Notes under the pieces: model-generated
What the model was told of the DNA's origin: nothing
The model's input: the letters and a program-made list of their open reading frames with translations, nothing else
Database searches by the model: none
Translations under genes and position numbers: made by a program
Assembly (NCBI RefSeq): GCF_016864575.1
Contig: NZ_CP044127.1
Span: forward strand, 124,001 to 188,000
From: Rhizobium sp. BG4
Lineage (GTDB): Bacteria; Pseudomonadota; Alphaproteobacteria; Rhizobiales; Rhizobiaceae
Direction of reading: 5' to 3'
DNA length: 64,000 nucleotides
Shown: piece after piece, positions 1 to 7,255 of the stretch
How positions within the stretch are numbered: position 1 is the stretch's first letter
Layout of the letters: each line of letters begins with the position of its first letter

Positions 1-130
1 GGGCGGCTTCGAATTGCTGGAAAGCGTAATTGCTCGAGAGATAGAGTGGCGGTGTTACCGCGCCGAAGACGGTGTCGGCGGCGATACCGTTGGAGACGGC
101 TACGGTCTTGTTGTCCTTGTTTTCCGGCAT
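1..130 (-). CDS. cystathionine gamma-synthase family protein, N-terminus only (partial)
   Basis: Only the first 43 codons lie in the window; the gene runs off the left edge. They read MPENKDNKTVAVSNGIAAD, then TVFGAVTPPLYLSSNYAFQQFE. That is the N-terminal signature of PLP-dependent cystathionine gamma-synthase / O-succinylhomoserine sulfhydrylase-type enzymes, where the conserved PxYLSSxY segment precedes the cofactor domain. These enzymes act in trans-sulfuration of homoserine esters. The gene follows the peroxiredoxin gene by 29 bases on the same strand and may be the last gene of that run. The exact family member (MetB, MetZ or MetY type) cannot be decided from this fragment. Confidence 0.75.
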   Translation of the reverse strand, partial: MPENKDNKTVAVSNGIAADTVFGAVTPPLYLSSNYAFQQFEAA

Positions 131-159
131 GATACGAACCGTCCGGCTCCCTCGGATTC

Positions 160-786
160 TTAGAGTTTTACCATGCGCAAATACGGACGCAGCTCACGCC
201 AGCCTTGAGGAAAGAGACTTTCGGCCTGCTCTTTGGTCAGTAATGGCGAAATAATCACCTCCTGACCGGGCTCCCAGTTGACAGGCGTCGAGACCTTCTG
301 GGCGTCGGTGAGTTGGAGGCTGTCGATGGCACGAAGGATTTCGACAAAATTTCGTCCGGCGCTCGGCGGGTAGGTTAAAGTCAAGCGGACTTTCTTTTGA
401 GGATCGATGACATAAACCGCTCGTACGGTCACAGTCGGATCGGTCTCCAGATGGATCATGCCGTAAAGTTCCGCGACTTTTTTATCGACGTCGGCGATCA
501 TAGGGAAGTTGAGCGCGTGACCCTGCGTCTCGGCGATGTCGCGCTCCCAGCTCTCGTGAGCATCCAAATCATCTACCGACAACCCGATAGGCTTAACCCC
601 CCGTTTGTCCCACTCCGGCTTGAGCCGCGCGACTTCCGCCAGTTCGGTTGTGCAAACGGGCGTAAAGTTTTTGGGGTGGCTAAATAGGATGCCCCATGAG
701 CCTCTCAGCCACTCATGGAAGTTAATCATACCTTGGGTGCTGTCCTGTTGAAAGTCCGGCGCTGTCTGTCCAAGTCGAAGAGTCAT
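160..786 (-). CDS. 1-Cys peroxiredoxin (Prx6/AhpC-TSA family)
   Basis: A 208-residue thiol peroxidase that reduces hydrogen peroxide or organic hydroperoxides in the cytoplasm. The peroxidatic site is PVCTTE with Cys45, preceded by HPKNFTP. It is the only cysteine in the protein, which fits the 1-Cys (Prx6) class, as does the long C-terminal arm (NWEPGQEVIISP). I chose ATG at 786 because AGGAG lies 7 bases upstream; an in-frame TTG at 792 would give two more residues. The start lies just after the cyclopropane synthase stop (789-791), so the two genes are almost certainly co-transcribed. Pairing a lipid-modifying enzyme with a lipid-hydroperoxide-type peroxidase is consistent with membrane stress protection (inference). 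Confidence 0.93.
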   Translation of the reverse strand: MTLRLGQTAPDFQQDSTQGMINFHEWLRGSWGILFSHPKNFTPVCTTELAEVARLKPEWDKRGVKPIGLSVDDLDAHESWERDIAETQGHALNFPMIADVDKKVAELYGMIHLETDPTVTVRAVYVIDPQKKVRLTLTYPPSAGRNFVEILRAIDSLQLTDAQKVSTPVNWEPGQEVIISPLLTKEQAESLFPQGWRELRPYLRMVKL

Positions 787-788
787 TT

Positions 789-2090
789 TCAAGCTCCTGT
801 GTTGCCGACGCGCTCGTCGGCTGGCATGTTCTGGTTTGATACCATGGGCTGTCCGAGCTGGTGCGGAAGCGGCATGGAAATCCGTTTCTCTTCTTCGAAG
901 ATGTAATCGCGGGAAAGCGGCAATGTCGCGATGTCACGTGTCAGCTGCACCTGCCAATTCATATGCCCGGCCCGACGGAATGCGAGCTCTGAGGCTACCA
1001 GATAAAACTCGAACATCCTGCAAAACCGTTCGTCATAGATATTGGCTAGTGCCGCCCGATTTTGTTCGAATTTTTCCCTCCATAGCGCGAGCGTTTTTGC
1101 GTAATGAAGGCGCAATATCTCGACATCCGTTGCCCATAGGCCCGATTTTTCGACGACGGATAGGACCTCCGAGATTGCCGGCGAATAACCACCCGGGAAA
1201 ATGTATTTAGCGATCCATGGATTTGTACTGCCAGGGCCGTCTGCGCGCCCGATCGCGTGAATTAAGGCAACGCCGTTAGGCCTCAGCATAGAGTAAATTT
1301 TGTCAAAGAAAGTTCGGTAGTGATCAATGCCTACGTGCTCGAACATTCCCACGGAAACGACGCGGTCAACCTGACCCGTCCAGTTCCGGTAATCAAGAAG
1401 CTGAAATGTTACTCTATCGGCGAGGCCGGCTTCATGTGCTCGCTTTCTCGCAACATTCAATTGCTCGGTCGACAACGTCAAACCAGTAACACGAGCACCG
1501 TATTCCCGCGCGAGGAACAGCGCCATGCCTCCCCAACCGCATCCGACATCGACAACCTCCAGGCCGGGCTGATCAAGTTTCAGCTTTGCGGCTATGTGAA
1601 TCTTTTTCTTGAGTTGCGCTTCCTCAAGCGTTTCGTCTCCTCTCGGAAAATAGGCACACGAATACTGCATGTCCTCATCCAGCATCAGTGAATAGACGCG
1701 GCCATCGAGATCGTAGTGATGAGCTACGTTTCGTCGTGAGGCGCTTATCGAATTGAGCTGGTCGATCCAGCGCCTTACCCAGCGAAATTTCTCGAACGCC
1801 TTGTCGAAGAAATGTTGCCCTCCCTCCATCCAGTTGAGGGTTAGAATATCCAGTACTTCGAACAGTGTTCCCGATCCGGGCGTTATATCGCCGTCCATGT
1901 ACGTTTCGCCAAGGGCTAGCGCTGGATTGAAGGTAAGCCGTCGCATTGCGCGCCGGGTCCTAATGACGAGTGATGCTCTCGGCTCGCGCCCGGAACCAAA
2001 TTGCTTGCGGGTGCCGTTGGGAAGGGTGACATCAAGAGTTCCGATCTGAATAAGATTGGAAAGGAGGGCTTCGAATAACACTTTTGGCAT
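789..2090 (-). CDS. cfa: cyclopropane-fatty-acyl-phospholipid synthase
   Basis: A 433-residue SAM-dependent methyltransferase that adds a methylene bridge to unsaturated acyl chains of membrane phospholipids. The SAM-binding motif VDVGCGWGG is at about 180-188, and the active-site segment MQYSCAYF (Cys145) matches the conserved cysteine region of the family. The N-terminal 120 residues form the usual lipid-binding domain, and the length is normal. The start ATG has only a weak GAGG upstream. It lies downstream of a LysR gene on the same strand (110-base gap) and directly upstream of the peroxiredoxin gene. Rhizobia often carry several cfa copies; this one is probably stress- or symbiosis-linked (inference). 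Confidence 0.93.
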   Translation of the reverse strand: MPKVLFEALLSNLIQIGTLDVTLPNGTRKQFGSGREPRASLVIRTRRAMRRLTFNPALALGETYMDGDITPGSGTLFEVLDILTLNWMEGGQHFFDKAFEKFRWVRRWIDQLNSISASRRNVAHHYDLDGRVYSLMLDEDMQYSCAYFPRGDETLEEAQLKKKIHIAAKLKLDQPGLEVVDVGCGWGGMALFLAREYGARVTGLTLSTEQLNVARKRAHEAGLADRVTFQLLDYRNWTGQVDRVVSVGMFEHVGIDHYRTFFDKIYSMLRPNGVALIHAIGRADGPGSTNPWIAKYIFPGGYSPAISEVLSVVEKSGLWATDVEILRLHYAKTLALWREKFEQNRAALANIYDERFCRMFEFYLVASELAFRRAGHMNWQVQLTRDIATLPLSRDYIFEEEKRISMPLPHQLGQPMVSNQNMPADERVGNTGA

Positions 2091-2200
2091 GCCTCATAAC
2101 AAGCTGCGACTGCTCGCATCACAGGCACTATAGTTCTTGAAAAATGAATGACAAGAGACGTTAATTCGGAAAAAGGGAACATGAAGTGGGAGGCGCGATG

Positions 2201-3055
2201 TCAGCCGGCAAGATCCGACACGCCTTTAAGAGCCATGATAGCGGTTTGTATATCGACGTTGTCTTCAGATGCTTCCGGGTAGACCGCGTAAGCAGGATAT
2301 GAAAATTCCGGAGCTCCTTCAATCTGCTCCAATCTGCCCTGCTCAATGAGCCGGGCCACCGCGCCCTTTCTGAAATAGCCTGTGCCGCCGACCCGAAGGA
2401 TGTAATTCAGGCCGAGCGGGCCGAGGCCGACCATCAAGCCGGGGTCTCCCCGGCTACCTGAGACCGCTTCCAGGTGGGATGAAAACATTGGCCCCCAATC
2501 CACGTGAACAAACTCGGCGACACCGGTTGTCGCTGCCTTGTCGACCGTGCTTCGTACAAGAACCAAGTGTTCCTCCTCGACGAGCTCGACTTTGTATCCG
2601 GGAAGAAGTCTGGGAGCGTACAGGACGGCAATGTCGAGTGTCCCAGTGCGCAGTTGCTCCATCAGGTGCTCAGGTACTCCGACGTGTGCCTGAAGGGAGA
2701 CGTGGGGTGCCATATGTTTCATTTGGATCAACCAATCCAGGAGCAAAGGGTCCCACAGACTTAGCTCTCCACCGAGCGCTACCAAGCTGGTCTGGCCTTC
2801 AGGAAGAGAAAGCTGATGACGGGCGCGCTCCCAGACCTGAAGGAACGAGGCTGCATATTTCTCGAATTCGCGCCCCGCAGGGGTGAGTTGGGCACCATTT
2901 CGATTTCGCGTGAACAACTGCCGCCCAAGGGTTTCCTCAAGTGTCTTGATGCGGGCACTGACGGTGGTCTGCGTGACGTTCAACCGTTCAGCAGCTTTCC
3001 AGAAACTTCCGGTATTGATGATCTCAAGGAAGGTTCGCGCCCGGTCGACGTCCAT
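2201..3055 (-). CDS. LysR-family transcriptional regulator
   Basis: A 284-residue LysR-type regulator. The N-terminal winged helix-turn-helix (residues 1-60) contains FLEIINTGSFWKAAERLNVT, with the recognition-helix region TQTTVSARIKTLEETLGRQLF. An effector-binding domain of periplasmic-binding-protein fold follows. ATG at 3055 is preferred because AAGGAAT lies about 8 bases upstream; an in-frame TTG at 3076 would extend it but has no ribosome site. It sits upstream of cfa and the peroxiredoxin on the same strand, so it may be transcribed with them and control them. Its inducer is unknown. Confidence 0.93.
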   Translation of the reverse strand: MDVDRARTFLEIINTGSFWKAAERLNVTQTTVSARIKTLEETLGRQLFTRNRNGAQLTPAGREFEKYAASFLQVWERARHQLSLPEGQTSLVALGGELSLWDPLLLDWLIQMKHMAPHVSLQAHVGVPEHLMEQLRTGTLDIAVLYAPRLLPGYKVELVEEEHLVLVRSTVDKAATTGVAEFVHVDWGPMFSSHLEAVSGSRGDPGLMVGLGPLGLNYILRVGGTGYFRKGAVARLIEQGRLEQIEGAPEFSYPAYAVYPEASEDNVDIQTAIMALKGVSDLAG

Positions 3056-3245
3056 TGCCGTATTCCTTTCAAGCAATAATTTTGCTTGAGACTAGCATTT
3101 AAATCAGTTTGCTCAATCATCAAATAGGGGAGAGGTTCTTCTCAAGGTCATGGTCCGCGAGTTTATGAAGCGGAACCTGGAAACTGTTTCCTTGGCATCG
3201 TAGCACAAAAAAACCAATGGCCTGCCAGCAACGAAGGAGGCCACC

Positions 3246-3872
3246 ATGCACAACACTCCCAGCGACAGTATAACTCTCGTAGCAACTCTCGTCTTCTACT
3301 GGATGATTTTCAATCTTGCCGCTCCCGCCTTTAGTCATAGAGGCGACGAGAGCGAGCCGCCAGACGCGGATTGTAAACTCAAAGCGTTTACCCGCGATAT
3401 GCTTGAGAAGCGCGGCGAACACTTTTCGGAGAGTGATTTTCTGTATGGCGCACGTGAGGCACGCAGCCTCATACTCCAAGATTTCGCCCGAGGCGACAAG
3501 GACGGATTGCGCCCTTTGATGACATCAGAAGTCTTCGACGCTTTCTGCAAAGCCATTGACGAAAGAAATTTGCGGCAAGAAACGTTGGATATCGCTTTGA
3601 GCGAGACTACAAGCGCCTGCATCACCGATGCAAGAAACCTTGCCGATTGCTCTGAAATCACCGTCATTTTCGTTGGCGTTAAGACTGAGACGGTGCATAG
3701 ACCCGACGGCACCGAACATAGCTGGTCGTCGGATAAACGACTGGACCGCTGGATCTTTCGAAGGGAGCAAAACGATCGCGGTCAAAATTGGTGTGCAGCG
3801 GTGATTGATACCGTGGGAATCGACGAAGTCCCCGAACGGCCTAAGGCATCCACAACGACCAAAGCGGCCTAG
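3246..3872 (+). CDS. Tim44-domain protein with N-terminal membrane anchor or signal
   Basis: A 208-residue protein with an AAGGAGG ribosome site 7 bases before ATG. Residues 8-30 are a hydrophobic anchor or signal. Residues 58-180 match the bacterial Tim44-like domain: FLYGAREARSLILQDFARGD, then LRPLMTSEVFDAFCKAIDER and the later ITVIFVGVKTETV strand. The alphaproteobacterial homologue (TimA) is a membrane-associated, mitochondrial-import-related protein of poorly known function. Here the region before the domain is short and there is an unusual Thr/Ala-rich tail (STTTKAA). There are five cysteines, which is many for this family. It is transcribed away from the LysR gene. Probably a plasmid paralogue of the chromosomal Tim44-like protein. 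Confidence 0.72.
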   Translation: MHNTPSDSITLVATLVFYWMIFNLAAPAFSHRGDESEPPDADCKLKAFTRDMLEKRGEHFSESDFLYGAREARSLILQDFARGDKDGLRPLMTSEVFDAFCKAIDERNLRQETLDIALSETTSACITDARNLADCSEITVIFVGVKTETVHRPDGTEHSWSSDKRLDRWIFRREQNDRGQNWCAAVIDTVGIDEVPERPKASTTTKAA

Positions 3873-3886
3873 CAAATAGGAAGCAG

Positions 3887-4225
3887 TCAGTTCGCGGTGA
3901 TCAGATACAGACAAAAGAATATCGCGGAAACGGAAACCAGCGAGCCCCGCTCTCGATATCGTCGGAGCGAGTTGGCCAGGCCAAGGGCGGTAACAAACAA
4001 TCCGCTCCCCAACCAGACGCCGCAGTTCACAAATAGTAATCCGCTCGCGCTGACCGCGATCGATGCTGCGAAGTTGATGATGACAATCCTAGCCTGGTGT
4101 CCAGCCTTCACGGGTTCGAACATCAAGAGAAAGGCGTTCCAACTGAGAGCGATGCTTGCCAACAGTAGTGCGGGCATCAGAAACATCGGGCCGGTTGACA
4201 GCAAATGCGGTCCCAGAGCCTCCAT
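3887..4225 (-). CDS. small integral membrane protein, unknown function
   Basis: About 112 residues with roughly four hydrophobic segments: MFLMPALLLASIALSWNAFL, then IVIINFAASIAVSASGLLF, VWLGSGLFVTALGLANSL and SVSAIFFCLYLI. No domain is recognised. The start ATG at 4225-4223 overlaps the stop TGA (4227-4225) of the cyclo-ligase reading frame as TGATG, implying translational coupling; a GTG at 4228 is the alternative. It ends 15 bases from the convergent Tim44-like gene. Confidence 0.6.
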   Translation of the reverse strand: MEALGPHLLSTGPMFLMPALLLASIALSWNAFLLMFEPVKAGHQARIVIINFAASIAVSASGLLFVNCGVWLGSGLFVTALGLANSLRRYRERGSLVSVSAIFFCLYLITAN

Positions 4226-4910
4226 CACCGGACGCGGACCCCTACGTCGGTCACTATCATGTCCATCGGAATGTCGTGCTTCAATGGATGGATCGTTTTA
4301 AGTTTTTGATGTTCAAAGCCGACGCCCACAGCCATGGGTCGGGTGATACCCGCCAGCGTTCTGTCATAATAGCCACCCCCGTATCCAAGTCGATAGCAGG
4401 ATGTGTCGAAGCCGACTAAGGGCGCTATGATGAGGTCTGGACGAACTTCCTTTCCCCGGTGGGGATAGGAATATCCCAAACGCCTCTCGTCAGAGCCTCT
4501 CCGGTGTTCCACGTCCGGAAGGCAAGCGCCTTTTCCTTTCCGACGACAATAGGCAAGGCACAGGTCGCGCCGCGTAGGACTGCGGCTGCCATCCATGCTC
4601 TTAAATCCGGTTCGCCCCGGAACGGCCAGTATAAGCTGACAATCCTACCATCGATCTCGGGAAAAATCTCGTCTAGCGCGGTCGCAATGGCAAACGTGCA
4701 ACGCTCTCGGTCCTCTCGCGAAAGGCTTTTCCTCGCCTCTATCAGTCGAACCCGCTCCGCCTTTCGCCATACAGCGACATCGGTGATAGCATCGCCGTTC
4801 TTATCCGATCCCATGTAGGACGAACTCACCTCGTGGAGCGAGCAAGCTGGAGACGAGAACTCGTTTGGCTCGGAATCATTTATCACTGAAGCCAAGATGA
4901 CGTCCTCCAC
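4225..4910 (-). pseudogene. 5-formyltetrahydrofolate cyclo-ligase, frameshifted
   Basis: The enzyme (MTHFS/YgfA family) converts 5-formyl-THF to 5,10-methenyl-THF using ATP. The N-terminal frame (4425-4910) carries SLYWPFRGEPDLRAWM and WDIPIPTGE. The C-terminal frame (4225-4596) continues as EVRPDLIIAPLVGFD and the signature YRLGYGGGYYDR. The two parts join only if the frame changes by a net one-base loss or two-base gain near 4440-4450, in a G/A-rich run. The start GTG at 4910 overlaps the stop of the upstream small gene (TAGTG). An internal ATG (residue 33, MGSDKNGD) is another possible start. Either a real pseudogene or an indel sequencing error. Confidence 0.85.
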
Positions 4911-5110
4911 TAATGTCTATGTGCTAGTCGGCGTTCGATAGTTGCGATCTCCAGTTGGATGTCTTTTATCTCATCGCGTAATTCCGTCTCGGTACCGTCT
5001 CCTGCATCCTCGTCGCTGGACGAGTGAAGGGATTCGCGCCAATCAAGCGCGGCTTGGAGGCTCTCACGCCGGCGATAAAGCTTGTCAATCAGTCCGTGAC
5101 TTCCATGCAT
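4910..5110 (-). CDS. small charged coiled-coil protein, unknown
   Basis: A 66-residue highly charged protein. Residues 8-30 (IDKLYRRRESLQAALDWRE) and 42-63 (TELRDEIKDIQLEIATIERR) have heptad-like hydrophobic spacing, suggesting a short helical hairpin or coiled coil. An acidic linker (SSDEDAGDGTE) separates them. Its stop overlaps the GTG start of the cyclo-ligase gene, so the two were probably translated together. No known family was recognised. Confidence 0.55.
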   Translation of the reverse strand: MHGSHGLIDKLYRRRESLQAALDWRESLHSSSDEDAGDGTETELRDEIKDIQLEIATIERRLAHRH

Positions 5111-5218
5111 AGCCTCAACCTACCATCTTGTCGACAGAACAAACCCGTCATATTGTTCTCGCAGAAAGAATGTGATCTTATGTTTGTCGCTCGTCGTAAG
5201 AGGAGGTCCGCGTTCAGA

Positions 5219-5524
5219 ATGGTCGAGGGAAAGTACCATAAAGCCGACGACCCGATTATAGACGGAAACGTTGTTTCCGACCGGTTTGGAATTTCGGAAG
5301 GTGAATTTCGCCGCTATATGCGCGAGGGCTTTATAGTGGGCCGTGTGGAGAATGGTGTGGGCGACGATGAAGGCACTCGTCGTATCTCTTTCGTGTTCGG
5401 AAACCGTCAATGGCAGGCGGTTATCACGAATGAGAATGCCATCCTTCACGAGATCATGACCTTCCGTAGGCCTTCACCTATCGCGCTCCATCGAATGCAA
5501 AACCTTCGCTCCGATAAAGGCTAA
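5219..5524 (+). CDS. DUF6522-like protein
   Basis: A 101-residue protein starting at ATG 5219, downstream of AAGAGGAGG with a slightly long 12-base gap. The frame is open further upstream (ATG at 5180), but that region lacks a ribosome site. The order IIDGNVVSDRFGISEGEFRRY, then REGFIVGRVENGVGDDEGT, then RRISFVFGNRQWQAVITNENA resembles the DUF6522 family. Those are small alphaproteobacterial proteins often found near redox or stress genes; the function is unknown. The stop overlaps the convergent small gene by 4 bases. Confidence 0.6.
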   Translation: MVEGKYHKADDPIIDGNVVSDRFGISEGEFRRYMREGFIVGRVENGVGDDEGTRRISFVFGNRQWQAVITNENAILHEIMTFRRPSPIALHRMQNLRSDKG

Positions 5525-5724
5525 CGCAACCACACCCTGATCTCGGGACTCCCAATGCGTTTTCGATCGCGTGCAAGCGTCTTCCTTACGAGCTTGAGGG
5601 CCGCCCGCCTAGCTGCCTCGTGATCTCGGTATTCGCCGGGCAGAACCCTTTCCTGGCTGCTCCAACAAGCCCGTGCACGATGGGAACGGAAATCGAAGAA
5701 GACGTCGATGTTTAAAGTTTCCAT
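5521..5724 (-). CDS. small basic protein, unknown
   Basis: A 67-residue protein, METLNIDVFFDFRSHRARAC and onward, rich in Arg, with a helical middle part (EYRDHEAARRAALKLVRKTL). AAGGG lies 8 bases before ATG. Its layout of a beta-strand start then an Ala/Arg-rich helix is reminiscent of short rhizobial DUF6894-type proteins, but the match is weak. It follows the CBS-BON gene on the same strand with a 15-base gap and may share its transcript. Confidence 0.5.
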   Translation of the reverse strand: METLNIDVFFDFRSHRARACWSSQERVLPGEYRDHEAARRAALKLVRKTLARDRKRIGSPEIRVWLR

Positions 5725-5739
5725 TTTATTGCCCTTTCA

Positions 5740-6432
5740 TCAAAAGGCCGCGAAACTGAGGTCCAGGAATTCGCGGCGATCGTCGACATGCCGAACCCCC
5801 CGAATGTTTTCCGCCAATATTGCGCTGGCCTTGCGTTCCGCTTCGCAACGATATGTGCCCTCGAGCAACACAATGCCATCGCTGACCTTGACCCGAGTGC
5901 TTCCGGAAATCGTCCAGTTTGCATCTCGCAGGGAGCTGATGACATCGTCTTGGATCGTCGAGTCAGCGCGCATGAATGAACGATTCAGCACCGGCTTGGA
6001 AGCAAGCGCGCGCACCAGATCGCTTCTCGTGACGATGCCTGTAACGCGGTTGTTTTCGAGGACGGGCAACCATTTCACTCGTCCCGCTTCCAGAAGATCA
6101 GCAATGTCTGCGAGGGTGGTCGTGGAGGACACCGTCGTCACATTGATGTTCATCACGTCTTCCACGTAGGAGGAATGACATTTTACGTAGTCTCTTGCGA
6201 TGGCCGTTGATGTTGTAAATAGATCGCGCCACCAAGTCCGAATGTGGTTCTCTGTTGAGATTTCAACACGGTGCAGAAGATCGTTCTCTCCGACCGCACC
6301 CAGCAGCCGCCCGAATGAAATCACGGGGACGGCACTGATCTTGTGTAACACCAGCAGGTTCGCCACTTCCCGAATGGTCGTTTTTGGTCTCACGGAGATA
6401 ATGCGGGTGGTCATTACGTCTTGCGCATACAT
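5740..6432 (-). CDS. CBS-pair / BON domain protein
   Basis: A 230-residue protein with two CBS motifs and a C-terminal BON domain. The first CBS is at about 1-65 (MYAQDVMTTRIISVRPKTTI and ISAVPVI). The second is at about 85-150 (VEDVMNINVTTVSS and VKWLPVLENNRVTGIVTRSD). BON spans about 160-225 (VISSLRDANWTISGSTRVKVS and GIVLLEGTYRCEAERKAS). CBS pairs bind adenosyl ligands such as AMP or ATP; BON domains are linked to phospholipid or membrane binding. ATG at 6432 is supported by AAGGAG 6-7 bases upstream; the open frame extends another 39 codons without support. The same architecture is common and stress-induced in rhizobia. Confidence 0.88.
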   Translation of the reverse strand: MYAQDVMTTRIISVRPKTTIREVANLLVLHKISAVPVISFGRLLGAVGENDLLHRVEISTENHIRTWWRDLFTTSTAIARDYVKCHSSYVEDVMNINVTTVSSTTTLADIADLLEAGRVKWLPVLENNRVTGIVTRSDLVRALASKPVLNRSFMRADSTIQDDVISSLRDANWTISGSTRVKVSDGIVLLEGTYRCEAERKASAILAENIRGVRHVDDRREFLDLSFAAF

Positions 6433-6647
6433 GGCTAGCTCCTTCGGAACGGCCTGTTTTAAAACGACTTTGCTCGCTCGTTTGGCGAAAGACAACCGAG
6501 GATAATTGTCGGTTAAGTGCAAAAAAATCGCTTGAACGCATTCGTCCACGTAACGGTCCGGATCGAACCCGTACCGACATTTGCTTGCACACAGCCCGTG
6601 ACGATGCGATTAGGGTGACGCACGCATAATGTATTGGGGGGACGCCT

Positions 6648-7062
6648 GTGATCGTCTCCGAAAAAGCTGCGCGAACTCGCCGACTTACAGACATCGACAA
6701 GTTCATTGGCGCTCGCGTTAAATCAGCGAGGTTGAGTCTTGGTTGGTCTCAAAGTGACTTAGCCCAAGAACTTGGGATCACATTTCAGCAAGTGCAGAAG
6801 TACGAGAACGGCACAAACCGAGTGCGCGGCGATGTTGTTCTCGGTTTCCAAGTTTTTCAAAGTCCCGCTCCAGTACTTTTTCGACCAACCAGTGCCATCT
6901 GAGGTGGACGTCAGGCTTGGTGCAAAGGCGATGGCTGTGACCAGTAGTCGGGAGGTACGATTATTGAGAGCGTTTAGAGAAACCCCCGGATGTCTTCGGA
7001 AACGGTTCCTTGCTTTACTTAAGGTCATTACGGGGGAAGAGCACGAAGAGACGTCAGATTGA
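6648..7062 (+). pseudogene. XRE-family transcriptional regulator, frameshifted
   Basis: The first frame starts with GTG at 6648 behind GGGGGA. It encodes the helix-turn-helix VKSARLSLGWSQSDLAQELG followed by ITFQQVQKYENGTNRV. The natural continuation, MLFSVSKFFKVPLQYFFDQ, is in another frame running to 7062. One extra base (or two missing) near 6828-6836, in the GC-rich GTGCGCGGCGATG stretch, breaks the gene. Related rhizobial regulators are about 130-140 residues. The intact regulator at 34917-35312 shares the ITFQQVQKYE.GTNR motif, so the two are paralogues. The broken product would keep its DNA-binding domain but lose the rest. Confidence 0.85.
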
Positions 7063-7255
7063 CCGAGAAAAAATGGAGAGGGGTTTTTGGTAGCAACCTC
7101 CAGAGCGATCGGGATTTAGGTTTACCGCAGTCACCCGGAATATGGCTTTACGGAAAACTATCGGTATGCGATAATTTTCCTATATCTGCAGGTGCGGTCG
7201 AGTGACAAGCTCCCCATAGTTAGGTTCGCACCCGGTACTTTTCTGGAGATTAGAG

